A stretch of DNA of 64,000 nt from Pedobacter sp. BAL39. Lineage in GTDB: Bacteria; Bacteroidota; Bacteroidia; Sphingobacteriales; Sphingobacteriaceae. Under the pieces are notes generated by a model. It ran no database searches. It saw nothing but the letters and a program-made list of their open reading frames with translations, and was not told the origin of the DNA. The stretch covers positions 310,001-374,000 of the forward strand of contig NZ_ABCM01000003.1 of assembly GCF_000170795.1 (NCBI RefSeq), read 5' to 3'. Shown here piece by piece: positions 53,944 through 63,036 of this stretch. Both the position numbers and the translations under genes were made by a program. The number at the start of each line of letters is the position of its first letter. Position 1 is the stretch's first letter.

Positions 53944-56900
53944 TTAAAAGGTGGTAAAAAGACCTATGGTGTATGTGGGGGTCAGATACGATTTCTGATA
54001 ACCTCCGGTAGCCATGCTAAAGTTGTATTTGTTCATGCCTACGGTAAGCAGGTTCGAGGCCTGGGCCTTGAGTTCAAAATGACTAAAGCCAGCCTTTTTG
54101 ATGAAGTTGCTTTTGTCGAAGCTGTATGAAACGGTCAGGTCAGCAAGAGTGATGTAATCCCCGTTTACCACGTAGCTATCCGCATAGTTATAGGCGTTGT
54201 TAGAGTTTGCACTGAAGTACGCTGGTAGCGACATGACATCGGTAATGTTCTCGTCTCCTCTTGTTTTCCAATAATTACCTGATCCCTCCAATGGTCTGGG
54301 AGATGCAGGATTAGCGCGCGGAACCCTGACTTTAAATCCACCATAATAATTGATCATGCAGAAGATGTAGAAGTTGCCGATATCTACCCGGTTACTCAAG
54401 CCTGCGTTGATGGTAGGGATGGATGAACCGGAATAATGACTAACACCAGAGGTATCGCTGGCCATCAGTTTTTGGGTAGGATTTCCTGATCTGTTGTCAT
54501 TGGTGTGATATAGGTTGCCTGCAGCATCTTTGATCAGGGAATATCCCGCGGAATCCAATCCTGCATAACGATAAGAGAACATTGCACCTACCGGGTAATT
54601 CTTCACATATCCCAGTGCATTCAGCACCTCAGGTGCAAAACTTCCTCTCTGAAGAACGTCCAGTACTTTACTGGTGTTACGTGCAACAACGATACCTGTA
54701 TTCCAGTTCACTTTACTGGTCGCAATCCAATCGGCACGCAAGGCAAATTCAATCCCATTGTTTTTGATGGTGGCTTTGTTGATCAGGGTAGGGCTGACGC
54801 CAATTGTAGGATCAATCATGGAATTGCCCAGCAGGTCGTCACTCTTCTTCTGATAATAATCTATACTTCCGCTGATGTTTTTGAAGATCTGATAATCAAG
54901 ACCGGTGTTGAAATTTTTCGTTTGTTCCCAACGTAGACTGCTGTTGGCATAAGACACCAACCTAAGTGCTTGACTGGTAGGGGCGGTGTTGTTATTGAGT
55001 ACTGCACGTGCAATGACCTCTGGAAGGGATAACTTGGCCACATTTCCATTAAATCCATAAGCCATACGAAGCTTAAGCTGTTTGATCCAGTCGGCATTCT
55101 CCATAAAGTCCTCCTTATGAATGTTCCATGCAGCGCCTGCAGACCATAGCGGTTTGTATTTGTATTTTGGATTGGTACCGAAAAGATTAGACTGGTCTAT
55201 GCGGATACTGCCCGTAAGCGAATAGGTGTTCTTATAAGAGTAAACAACGTTACCATAGCCAGACAAAAAGCGATCTTCTACATACTGCTGATTAAAAAGC
55301 GATTCGTATGCATTCTGTCCCTGAAAAGGAGCACCCAGTAAAAACGCACCTCTGATGGCTGCGGTGTTGATGGCAGCATAGTCTACTGGTTGCTGCAATA
55401 AGGTCTCATCGTTATACCCAAAGTAAGAAGCAGTATTGCTTTTCTCAATCAGATTCCTTACCTCGGCACCTATAATCCCGTTGATGGAATGGTCTCCGGC
55501 AATCTGTTTGTTGTAATTCAATTGTGCACGGGCAGTATAACTTGATGTGGAGGAGGCCGTCTGGCGGAGGAATCCACCTTTAGGAATGTAATATTTAAAA
55601 GTTCCGTCGGCATTCCTCACCACATAACTATTGATGTACTGTTTGGTTTCAGAAGATCTCTCAGAAGCATTGTGCTTGTAGTCGCTACGTGAAGTTTCAT
55701 AAATCCCACCGAAGGTCATGTCAAAGCCACTACCAATATCATACTTAAAATTGGCGGTGATGCGGTTGTTGACGGCATGTGTTTTGTCGCTGATTTCATC
55801 CATATCAATCAGCGGGTGGTACGCATGATCTTCCAGCCCTTGCGACATGATGTAGCTGTTGTAGCCGGGGGCGATGCTGGAACCTATGATAGAAACTGGA
55901 TTGCCATTGACATCTTCAAAACGTTCATATGGATAGACGTCGGTAATTCCCGGTACTGATGCACCATTGAAACGTTGTTCCTGGTAATCTGTGGTCAGCT
56001 CCAGGCCAAGGCGTTTTGTGAACCTGATGGTGCTGCGCGCAGAAAGAGAGAACCTGTTGTCATTTGATTTAACTTGCGGGTTGCGGTTGCCGGTGTAGTT
56101 TGCAGTAACGTAATACAGGGCATTGTCGTTACCTCCGGAAACGTTAAAGTTATAGGTGTTCGTGACAGAGTTCCGTAAAAACAACCTGCTGTAGTCATCG
56201 ATGTTGTCATAGCTGGAATACTCTGCAAATGCCGCCGCTGCCTGATCGGCACTGATGATGTTGGCAGCTTGTTTTGCGAGGATGTAATACACCGGTGAGC
56301 GTCGTACTCCGCCCTGAGTTCCATCTGTAGATAATAACCCCCATGTTCCGGAATTTACATTTGCAGCCTGTGTGGTTCTTTGATAGTCGGTTACAATAGC
56401 AGAGGCATTATCGGCCCACCTGTACCTGTTGAAATTTTCTTTTGGTGTGATGCCCGTAGTAGCCCTGAAATTAAAAATAGGTCTGCCAATTGAAGCTTGC
56501 TTTCTTTCAATAACGATGACTCCATTAGATGCCCGTACGCCATAAACGGTGGCCGCGGCGGCATCTTTCAGGATGGTGACGGACTTGATCTCATTGGGAT
56601 CAATCATGTCCATTGTCAGCTCCGTGGGATAACCATCAATAACGATCAAGGGACTTTGGTTGGCCGACATGGTGGAAATTCCACGGATGTTGAACAGTGC
56701 CCTCGAGGAGGCTGCACCACCAGGAATGGTGCTGTTAAACATCACATTGTTGTTGATCATCAGTCCTGGCAACCTGTTTACCAATCCATCCAGGAAATTG
56801 GTGCTGATCCGTGCCTCGTATTCTTTGGTGCTGAGCTGAGAAACAGCACCGGTGCTCTGCTCGGGTTTGATGCGCTGATAACCGGTGTTTACGGTAACGC

Positions 56901-57546
56901 CAACTTCCTGCAGGTTGCCTACAGCATAATCCATACGGATGGTGCCCAGATCCCTTGAGGGAGCGAGTTCTTTGGTTTTGTAACCCGTGTATCTGATCAG
57001 GATGGTTGCCCTTTCTTCCACATTACCTAACGTGAAGGATCCGTCTTTAGCAGTTCTGACACCTTGTTGTTGTCCTTTGACAATTACAGTAGCGCCCGCC
57101 AGGGGACTACCGGTCAGTGAGTCTACCACTTTACCAGACACGTCAATGGCAAGGAGACGGGTAACGATATTCTCGAATAAGGTCCGCTGTTTTGCTTTTA
57201 AGGTGACGGTATTGTTGTTGATTTCGTAGGTGATGGGCTGATTCTCGAAAATCTGATCCAATACCTTTTCGAAAGCCACATCCCTGACCTTGATGTTTAC
57301 AGACTTTGCTTTATCGAGGAGCGCTCCGGGCACCACAAAATTGCAGTTGCATTGCCTTTTGAGGTCCCTGATGATGTCTTCCAGTGAAGCGTTGGATTTG
57401 TTTAAACTGATTTTCTGTGCAAAGCCGGAAGCACTGACCTGCATGATGGCAGCTATTAAAATAACGGTGGTTAATCGCATTATCAGCCAGATTTTATGGA
57501 TATAGCCTTTCGGCATACCCCGTTGTAGGTTTAGGTTTTTTAACAC
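53944..57546 (-). CDS. susC-like: SusC/RagA TonB-dependent receptor with STN signalling domain
   Basis: 1200 residues from a GTG at 57546; an ATG at 57516 would shorten the leader. After the signal peptide (V-S-A-S-G-F-A-Q) an STN domain (about 45-120; I-R-D-L-K-R-Q-C-N-C-N-F) is present, which in FecA-type systems contacts FecR to pass on that ligand has bound. Then come a carboxypeptidase-like domain (about 133-215), the plug with I-R-G-I-S-T-M-S (about 225-345), and the outer-membrane barrel. A sigma/FecR pair lies directly upstream, so the transporter probably induces its own locus. Confidence 0.94.
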   Translation of the reverse strand: MLKNLNLQRGMPKGYIHKIWLIMRLTTVILIAAIMQVSASGFAQKISLNKSNASLEDIIRDLKRQCNCNFVVPGALLDKAKSVNIKVRDVAFEKVLDQIFENQPITYEINNNTVTLKAKQRTLFENIVTRLLAIDVSGKVVDSLTGSPLAGATVIVKGQQQGVRTAKDGSFTLGNVEERATILIRYTGYKTKELAPSRDLGTIRMDYAVGNLQEVGVTVNTGYQRIKPEQSTGAVSQLSTKEYEARISTNFLDGLVNRLPGLMINNNVMFNSTIPGGAASSRALFNIRGISTMSANQSPLIVIDGYPTELTMDMIDPNEIKSVTILKDAAAATVYGVRASNGVIVIERKQASIGRPIFNFRATTGITPKENFNRYRWADNASAIVTDYQRTTQAANVNSGTWGLLSTDGTQGGVRRSPVYYILAKQAANIISADQAAAAFAEYSSYDNIDDYSRLFLRNSVTNTYNFNVSGGNDNALYYVTANYTGNRNPQVKSNDNRFSLSARSTIRFTKRLGLELTTDYQEQRFNGASVPGITDVYPYERFEDVNGNPVSIIGSSIAPGYNSYIMSQGLEDHAYHPLIDMDEISDKTHAVNNRITANFKYDIGSGFDMTFGGIYETSRSDYKHNASERSSETKQYINSYVVRNADGTFKYYIPKGGFLRQTASSTSSYTARAQLNYNKQIAGDHSINGIIGAEVRNLIEKSNTASYFGYNDETLLQQPVDYAAINTAAIRGAFLLGAPFQGQNAYESLFNQQYVEDRFLSGYGNVVYSYKNTYSLTGSIRIDQSNLFGTNPKYKYKPLWSAGAAWNIHKEDFMENADWIKQLKLRMAYGFNGNVAKLSLPEVIARAVLNNNTAPTSQALRLVSYANSSLRWEQTKNFNTGLDYQIFKNISGSIDYYQKKSDDLLGNSMIDPTIGVSPTLINKATIKNNGIEFALRADWIATSKVNWNTGIVVARNTSKVLDVLQRGSFAPEVLNALGYVKNYPVGAMFSYRYAGLDSAGYSLIKDAAGNLYHTNDNRSGNPTQKLMASDTSGVSHYSGSSIPTINAGLSNRVDIGNFYIFCMINYYGGFKVRVPRANPASPRPLEGSGNYWKTRGDENITDVMSLPAYFSANSNNAYNYADSYVVNGDYITLADLTVSYSFDKSNFIKKAGFSHFELKAQASNLLTVGMNKYNFSMATGGYQKSYLTPTYTIGLFTTF

Positions 57547-57716
57547 TTCATGTCGTTTGTGACAAGAACTTAGCGGCCAAATGAGAGACCTTCAATATTG
57601 CTTTAATGAGCAGTATTGTCTAAGTTTGTTTGTCTGGTTTATTGCATGTTGCCTTTGGTGTCCAAACTCTGGGCAGCTGCGGTTCAGTTGATGATTTATT
57701 GTCGAGGCCAGATCGA

Positions 57717-57771
57717 CCATATTCCGACTCCAATCGGGATATGGTTACCTAAAACCTCTGGTTAGGTAGCC
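57717..57771. repeat. Two adjacent hairpins in the fecR-susC gap
   Basis: CCATATTCCGA/TCGGGATATGG (57717-57744) and GGTTACCTAA/TTAGGTAGCC (57743-57771) each form a 10-11-bp stem with one wobble pair. They lie in the 313-base gap between fecR and susC, which has no gene. They could end the fecR transcript or act in the susC leader; no T-run follows on the minus strand. The rest of the gap should contain the susC promoter. Confidence 0.45.
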
Positions 57772-57859
57772 TTAGCTCTGCTGTCGTATATTTCTCCCCA
57801 TATGGTTTTAATTATAGTTTATAAATTGACCCTGGCTGATGTTGCACAGCGCAAAGCCG

Positions 57860-59041
57860 TTAGTTGAATACATAAATCTTTCTTCCTTCAATTTTGAAGT
57901 GCACATTTCCCGTTGCCTCTAGTGGGATCAGCACCTTGGAAATGTTGTCGAAACGCGATACCGATCCCCAGAAGGTATCGGTAGGGATGTCCCCCTGATA
58001 AATCACCTCCACATTGTACCAGCGCGCTATCGTGCGCATAATTTCTTTGATGTCTAGTCGGTCAAAAATGAAGTTGTTGCTTTTCCAGGCTATGGCAAGG
58101 TCGGTGTCAACAGCACCCAGCTGAATGCTGCCGCCTGCATTCGAGGCCTGGTTACCCGGTGTCAGCAGTTTTGTCTGCCCGTATTCGGATACTTTCACAC
58201 TACCTTCCAGCAAGGTCGTCCTGAAAACTTTCTCGTCGGGATAGGCATTCACATTAAAATGTGTGCCCAGAACCTCTACCTGCTGATCGCCGCTTTCTAC
58301 AATGAAGGGATGTTCTTTATCCTTGGAAACTTCAAAATAAGCTTCTCCAGAAAGTCTGATCCTCCGTACTCCTTTATCCCTGAGGTTAGCCGTATAGGTC
58401 AGACTTGACGCAGCGTTTAGCCACACTTTAGTCTGGTCGGGAAGGGTTAAAATGAAAGTTTCACCTTTTGCGGTAGTTAAGGTGTTGACTTTGTCCTGGT
58501 CTCCGGTGGCCGACTGCAGCTGATAGACAATCTGGCCATCTGCAGTTTTAGAAATGGAAATACCTGATTCTTTGGCAATCTCTCCATTGGCGGCGTCGCT
58601 TAGCCTGATCTTCTCGCCATTCGCTAATGTCAGTGTAGCACCAAGTTTTCCTGGTGCGATGTCATTAGCAAGGAGGTGGCGGTAATCTGGAGTTGGTGTT
58701 TTCTGATTGTAGCTGAAGAAGTAAATACCCATAGCCATCAGCGCTACCATTGCAGCGATACCCGCAATGCGAGGCCATAGTTTGGTTTTACCATGTGGAA
58801 GTGACGTCATGGGCAACTCCAATGTCTGCTGTTTGATTTTTGCCAAGGTAAGCTCCCAGGCAGGGTTGTACTGTTCTTCTGGCTCTGTATCGTCGAGTTC
58901 AGTAGCTAAGAGCAGACTGATCTGGGTATCATGTTGATCTTCTTCAATGAGCTGAAACAGATGTGCTGTTTCCTCAGCAGAAGCTTCGCCATTGATGTAC
59001 TTTGTAAATAATATTTGAATAGAAGGTGAGTCTGGTTGCAT
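57860..59041 (-). CDS. fecR-like: FecR-family anti-sigma/signal transducer
   Basis: 393 residues. A cytoplasmic N-terminal part (1-85) binds the sigma factor, one membrane helix (91-110) follows, then the periplasmic FecR domain with T-A-K-G-E-T-F-I-L-T-L-P-D and G-E-A-Y-F-E-V-S, and a C-terminal DUF4974/STN-contact region (about 315-393; R-L-D-I-K-E-I-M-R-T-I-A-R-W-Y). It passes the signal from the SusC STN domain to the sigma factor encoded 95 bases upstream. Confidence 0.93.
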   Translation of the reverse strand: MQPDSPSIQILFTKYINGEASAEETAHLFQLIEEDQHDTQISLLLATELDDTEPEEQYNPAWELTLAKIKQQTLELPMTSLPHGKTKLWPRIAGIAAMVALMAMGIYFFSYNQKTPTPDYRHLLANDIAPGKLGATLTLANGEKIRLSDAANGEIAKESGISISKTADGQIVYQLQSATGDQDKVNTLTTAKGETFILTLPDQTKVWLNAASSLTYTANLRDKGVRRIRLSGEAYFEVSKDKEHPFIVESGDQQVEVLGTHFNVNAYPDEKVFRTTLLEGSVKVSEYGQTKLLTPGNQASNAGGSIQLGAVDTDLAIAWKSNNFIFDRLDIKEIMRTIARWYNVEVIYQGDIPTDTFWGSVSRFDNISKVLIPLEATGNVHFKIEGRKIYVFN

Positions 59042-59136
59042 TTTCTTATCGTTGATGACGGCAGGAGATTAATCCTGGTATTTAATAGATAAGTACTATA
59101 AGAACATGAATAGGACTATTCATAAAATTAAAAAAG

Positions 59137-59745
59137 TTATAAACGTCTGCTGTCCAGTAGTATAATTATTAATCCGGTCAGTAGTCCGGAGCGTTTGTCG
59201 AGAAAATTACGCACGTGTTTCAGTGCATGTACCATCTGGTTTTTAACGGTATTCTTAGATATGTTCAACCGCTCTGCAATCTGCTGATGGCTTAGACCTT
59301 CGTTTCTTCTCAGCTCCCAGATGAGCCTGCGTTGATCGGGTAATTGCGCAACAGCCAGGTCGATCGCTTCCTTGCTTTCGCGCAGGATGATTTGTTCCTC
59401 CGTGTCGTTGCTGGATGTTTCGGCATGGTCGGTGATGCTTTTGAGTATCCTGGCGTCGTTGGCTACTTTCTTGAGGTACTTTAAAGCTTGCCTGTTTGCG
59501 ATGCTGAAGAGATAGGAGGTAGGGTGCTGTACATTAACAAAGGTGCTCCTGTTGATCCATAACTGCACGAAAATATCCTGAATGAGCTCTTCTGTAAGTT
59601 CGGGCGTTTTGACCAGTTTTTGAACGTAAGGAAATAGCCGCTTGCTAAAATGGCGATAAATGACGTCAAACGCTTTTTCATCACCACCGGCAAGACTTGC
59701 AAAGAGCTCAGTCTCGTTGATCAGTTTATGAATTGTTCTCCCCAT
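59137..59745 (-). CDS. ECF-type RNA polymerase sigma factor
   Basis: 202 residues. Region 2 (about 25-95; E-K-A-F-D-V-I-Y-R-H-F-S-K-R-L, I-Q-D-I-F-V-Q-L-W) and region 4 (about 130-185; L-P-D-Q-R-R-L-I-W-E-L-R-R-N-E-G, I-A-E-R-L-N-I-S-K-N-T-V-K) are both present. The hydrophobic tail L-L-T-G-L-I-I-I-L-L is common in Bacteroidota ECF factors of this type. It should activate the susC operon once released by FecR. Confidence 0.94.
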   Translation of the reverse strand: MGRTIHKLINETELFASLAGGDEKAFDVIYRHFSKRLFPYVQKLVKTPELTEELIQDIFVQLWINRSTFVNVQHPTSYLFSIANRQALKYLKKVANDARILKSITDHAETSSNDTEEQIILRESKEAIDLAVAQLPDQRRLIWELRRNEGLSHQQIAERLNISKNTVKNQMVHALKHVRNFLDKRSGLLTGLIIILLDSRRL

Positions 59746-59770
59746 GTTGATTAATTACCGCTAGCTGGCC

Positions 59771-59803
59771 CAAATATATGGCGCATTTGTATCGAATGTA
59801 CAA
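59771..59803 (-). promoter_or_regulatory. Promoter of the sigma factor gene
   Basis: On the minus strand TATATTTG (59771-59778) is a perfect TAnnTTTG box 25 bases before the ATG, and TTG (59801-59803) lies 22 bases upstream of it as a weak -33 element. Confidence 0.45.
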
Positions 59804-59852
59804 GATTTCTTTGGATTGGGAATTAAATGATGACGCTGGAAAGATCTTTTGC

Positions 59853-60401
59853 TTATTTAATGGTGTCAAATCCGAGTTCAATATCATCATAAGCTTTCTT
59901 TCTGAGTTGCTCATTCCCTTTATTCAGGCTATTCAATAACAATCGCTTTTTTTTAAGGTATTTTTTTACATGTTTACGATCGTGCTTTAACATCCAATGG
60001 AGATTGTAAATGAGGTCTGCATATTTTACGGTCTGGGCGGAAGCGCTGATTGCTGCAAGACGCGCCGACTCTCTTGCCTTTCGCTCTTTTTTACGCAGCT
60101 CAGGATAATTTGAGGGAGTATATACGTCAGTGAGCTCCACTACGCTTGTTGTAATCAGCCTCGCTTCCTGACCAGAATAGCCAAAGCTGAGCAACTGATC
60201 TAACAGCTCCGCACTACCGGTATTGGTATCCTCAAGCAGGTCATGGCAAAGGCCGATCTCGTAACCATATTCTTCGAAAGGAGCAGACATCCGGGCCACC
60301 GCAAGAAGGTGGTTAAAGTAGGGTTCGTTTGTCTTTTTGATGAGCTGATGCTGATGTTTCAAAGCTACCCATTTTGCTAACTGTACTGCTGCGCCTTTCA
60401 T
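59853..60401 (-). CDS. HD-domain phosphohydrolase, SpoT/RelA-like HD
   Basis: 182 residues, a single HD domain: His31 (Y-F-N-H-L-L), the H-D pair 53-54 in L-C-H-D-L-L-E-D and Asp129 in V-K-Y-A-D-L-I-Y-N-L give the metal site, in the order used by SpoT/MESH1 (p)ppGpp hydrolases. The synthetase half is missing, as in small alarmone hydrolases. The basic C terminus (K-K-K-R) is unlike the core family. A role in nucleotide hydrolysis is likely; (p)ppGpp as substrate is inferred. Confidence 0.8.
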   Translation of the reverse strand: MKGAAVQLAKWVALKHQHQLIKKTNEPYFNHLLAVARMSAPFEEYGYEIGLCHDLLEDTNTGSAELLDQLLSFGYSGQEARLITTSVVELTDVYTPSNYPELRKKERKARESARLAAISASAQTVKYADLIYNLHWMLKHDRKHVKKYLKKKRLLLNSLNKGNEQLRKKAYDDIELGFDTIK

Positions 60402-60594
60402 GTCATATTGTAAACAACAACTATGCCCTGGAAAAAGTTGTTTTAGGAAAGTACGTTATGAAATTGATTGAGACCTGTATTTAATCTGGTAATTTTAAAA
60501 CCAAGACGTATTTTAGCATGTTAGTGAGCTGATTCTGGCTAGCAAGTCTTGTAAGGCTACCAGTGGCAGATGTTATCCAGTAAATTTAAACCAA

Positions 60595-63036
60595 ATGATG
60601 AAAAAAGGGCCCTCTGTGGATACACTAAAAGCACTGGAATCGGCACCAAGTATGTTTCTCGTGCTCACACCGGATCTCTATATCCTCACTGCGAGCGATC
60701 TCTATCTCGAAGCGACAGAAAACACCAGGGAGCTGATTGTGGGCCGGCATATTTTTGATGCCTTTCCGAATAATCCGGAATTACCCGATGCGGATGGTGT
60801 CAGGAATATTAATGCTTCGCTTCAGGAAGTCATCAGGACAAAGAAAAAACATGTAATGAAGATCCAGCGCTATGATGTTCCCGACCTCAGTTGTCCAGGT
60901 AAGTTTATTCAGCGCTACTGGGATCCCAGTCATACTCCGATACTCGATGAAGATGGTGATATACAGTACATCATTCAGCTTGCCACAAATGTAACTGATC
61001 AGGTGCTGACCAGAAGAGCACTGGATGAAAGCAGAAGTGCTGAGCGTGAATACAAATTTGAAGTAAACTCCCTGAACCTGGAACTTGACCAGGTTCATCA
61101 CGATTTGAAAGAACTGAATATCAGTTTGGAAAATAATGTTAAAATCAGAACGCAGGAGCTGGAGATCAGTGAACGTAAGTATCGCGATCTGATTGAACAA
61201 AGTCCCGTTGCAATGCAGGTATTTAGGAGTGAGGAGATGACTTTTGAGATTGTCAATGAATCGATGCTGAAGTTTCTGGGGAAAACTGCTGATATCATCG
61301 GAAAGCCCTTAGTGGTAGGGGTGCCCGAAATCAAGGGGCAGCCTATTGTAGATGTACTTTACGGCGTTTACCGGACGGGGGTGCCTTTGGAGCTTAGGGC
61401 AGAGGAGGTGTTTCTGGAAAAAGACGGGCAGCTGGAGGCTGGTTATTACGACGTGCTCTACCGTCCTCTTTATGATGGAACGGTAGTTACCGGAGTCCTT
61501 GGAATTGCTATTGATGTGACACCACAGATTAAGTTCAACCTGGCCATTCAGGAAAGCGAGACCAGGTTCCGCACCATGGCCGAAGGCTGTGGGATAATGA
61601 TTTCCACGATTGACCTGAAGGGGAATTTGGACTATATGAATGGCGATTGGCTGCAGTTCACGGGGAAATCACTGGCAAACATGCAGGAATCAGGTTGGGA
61701 GGAGCTGATTCATCCGGAAGACTACGAAAAGGCAAATGGCATATACATCCACTCGCTCGAGAAACGTAAGCCCTTTGCTACTGAATTGAGGTTGTTGGAT
61801 GCTGAAGGCCAGTATCGCTGGTTAAGACACCGGGGATCTCCCCGGTTTAATGCAGATGAGTCCTTTGAAGGATACATTTGCTCCAGTGTGGATTTTACAG
61901 AGGAGAAACAACGACTGCTGGAAATTGAATATATCAATAAAGCACTGATGACGGCCAATCAGCACATGGAGGAGGTCAATACCAGGTTGCGCGATAGTGA
62001 GGAAAACCTGCAGTCGGCCTTTAATGCCGGAGAACTTGGTAGTTGCAGCCTGAACCTGAAAACTGGAAAAGCGGAACTGTCAGCTCGTTACCGTAGTCTT
62101 TTCGGGCTTCCGCTGTCCGGGGAGCTTAGCTGGGAGATGGTGATCAGCGCCGTAGAACCCGAGTTTGTCGACGACGTTATCCTCGTGATGGAAAATGCGC
62201 GTAACTTCGGTCATCCAATAGAAAGCACCTATGCCATTCGCCATCTGGAGACGGGAGAGCGGCGGTGGATGAGGGTTGTGGGAAAGGTTCGTCCAGACGA
62301 TGAAGGTAATTTTTCCGATATTTATGCAGTGGTTATGGATGTGACTGTGCAGAAGCAGGATGAGCATCGCAAAAATGATTTTATTGCCATGGTGAGCCAT
62401 GAGCTCAAGACACCAATTACCTCTGTACAGGCCTATCTGCAGATTCTGGAAAGAAACGCCAGGGCGCAGGATAACGCCTTTGTAACCGGAATCCTTGAAA
62501 AGTCCGTCAGCCAGATTAAAAAAATGACGACGATGATCGATGGCTTTCTTAACGTTTCCAGACTTGAATCTGGTAAAATATTCATTGAACGTAAACCCTT
62601 TGACATGGCCGGACTGTTGAAAGAATCTGAAGAGGAATCTAAGACCATGTTCAGCAGCCACCACATTATTTATGCGCCGGTACTTCCAATGGTGATTGTT
62701 GCGGACAGAAATAAGATTGGCCAGGTGATCAACAACCTGATGAGTAATGCAGTAAAATATGCTGTGGCAGGGAGTTCAATATGGGTGAAATGTGAATACA
62801 TTGGCGGGTATGTGCAGGTGAGTGTCAAAGATGAAGGAATGGGTATTGCGCAGGAGGAGATCAATAAGTTGTTTGACCGTTATTTTCGCTCCCGCTATGT
62901 GACAGAAGGAAACATCAGTGGCTTTGGCATTGGCCTGTACCTGAGCGCAGAGATCATTCAGCGCCATGGGGGTAAAATTTGGGCGGAAAGTGAGCTGGGG
63001 AAAGGCTCCACTTTTTATTTTACAATTCCACTTTAA
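60595..63036 (+). CDS. Soluble multi-PAS sensor histidine kinase
   Basis: 813 residues with no membrane helix. Four PAS-like domains (about 12-140, 190-310, 320-440 and 470-590) are joined by coiled linkers; the third has the PAS/PAC pattern I-H-P-E-D-Y and G-Q-Y-R-W-L-R-H-R-G-S-P. Then HisKA with M-V-S-H-E-L-K-T-P (His602) and HATPase with N-N-L-M-S-N-A-V-K-Y, D-E-G-M-G-I and F-G-I-G-L-Y. All kinase motifs are kept. It is an orphan kinase with a likely flavin- or small-molecule-sensing input. Its end overlaps the convergent mechanosensitive channel gene by 4 bases. Confidence 0.93.
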   Translation: MMKKGPSVDTLKALESAPSMFLVLTPDLYILTASDLYLEATENTRELIVGRHIFDAFPNNPELPDADGVRNINASLQEVIRTKKKHVMKIQRYDVPDLSCPGKFIQRYWDPSHTPILDEDGDIQYIIQLATNVTDQVLTRRALDESRSAEREYKFEVNSLNLELDQVHHDLKELNISLENNVKIRTQELEISERKYRDLIEQSPVAMQVFRSEEMTFEIVNESMLKFLGKTADIIGKPLVVGVPEIKGQPIVDVLYGVYRTGVPLELRAEEVFLEKDGQLEAGYYDVLYRPLYDGTVVTGVLGIAIDVTPQIKFNLAIQESETRFRTMAEGCGIMISTIDLKGNLDYMNGDWLQFTGKSLANMQESGWEELIHPEDYEKANGIYIHSLEKRKPFATELRLLDAEGQYRWLRHRGSPRFNADESFEGYICSSVDFTEEKQRLLEIEYINKALMTANQHMEEVNTRLRDSEENLQSAFNAGELGSCSLNLKTGKAELSARYRSLFGLPLSGELSWEMVISAVEPEFVDDVILVMENARNFGHPIESTYAIRHLETGERRWMRVVGKVRPDDEGNFSDIYAVVMDVTVQKQDEHRKNDFIAMVSHELKTPITSVQAYLQILERNARAQDNAFVTGILEKSVSQIKKMTTMIDGFLNVSRLESGKIFIERKPFDMAGLLKESEEESKTMFSSHHIIYAPVLPMVIVADRNKIGQVINNLMSNAVKYAVAGSSIWVKCEYIGGYVQVSVKDEGMGIAQEEINKLFDRYFRSRYVTEGNISGFGIGLYLSAEIIQRHGGKIWAESELGKGSTFYFTIPL

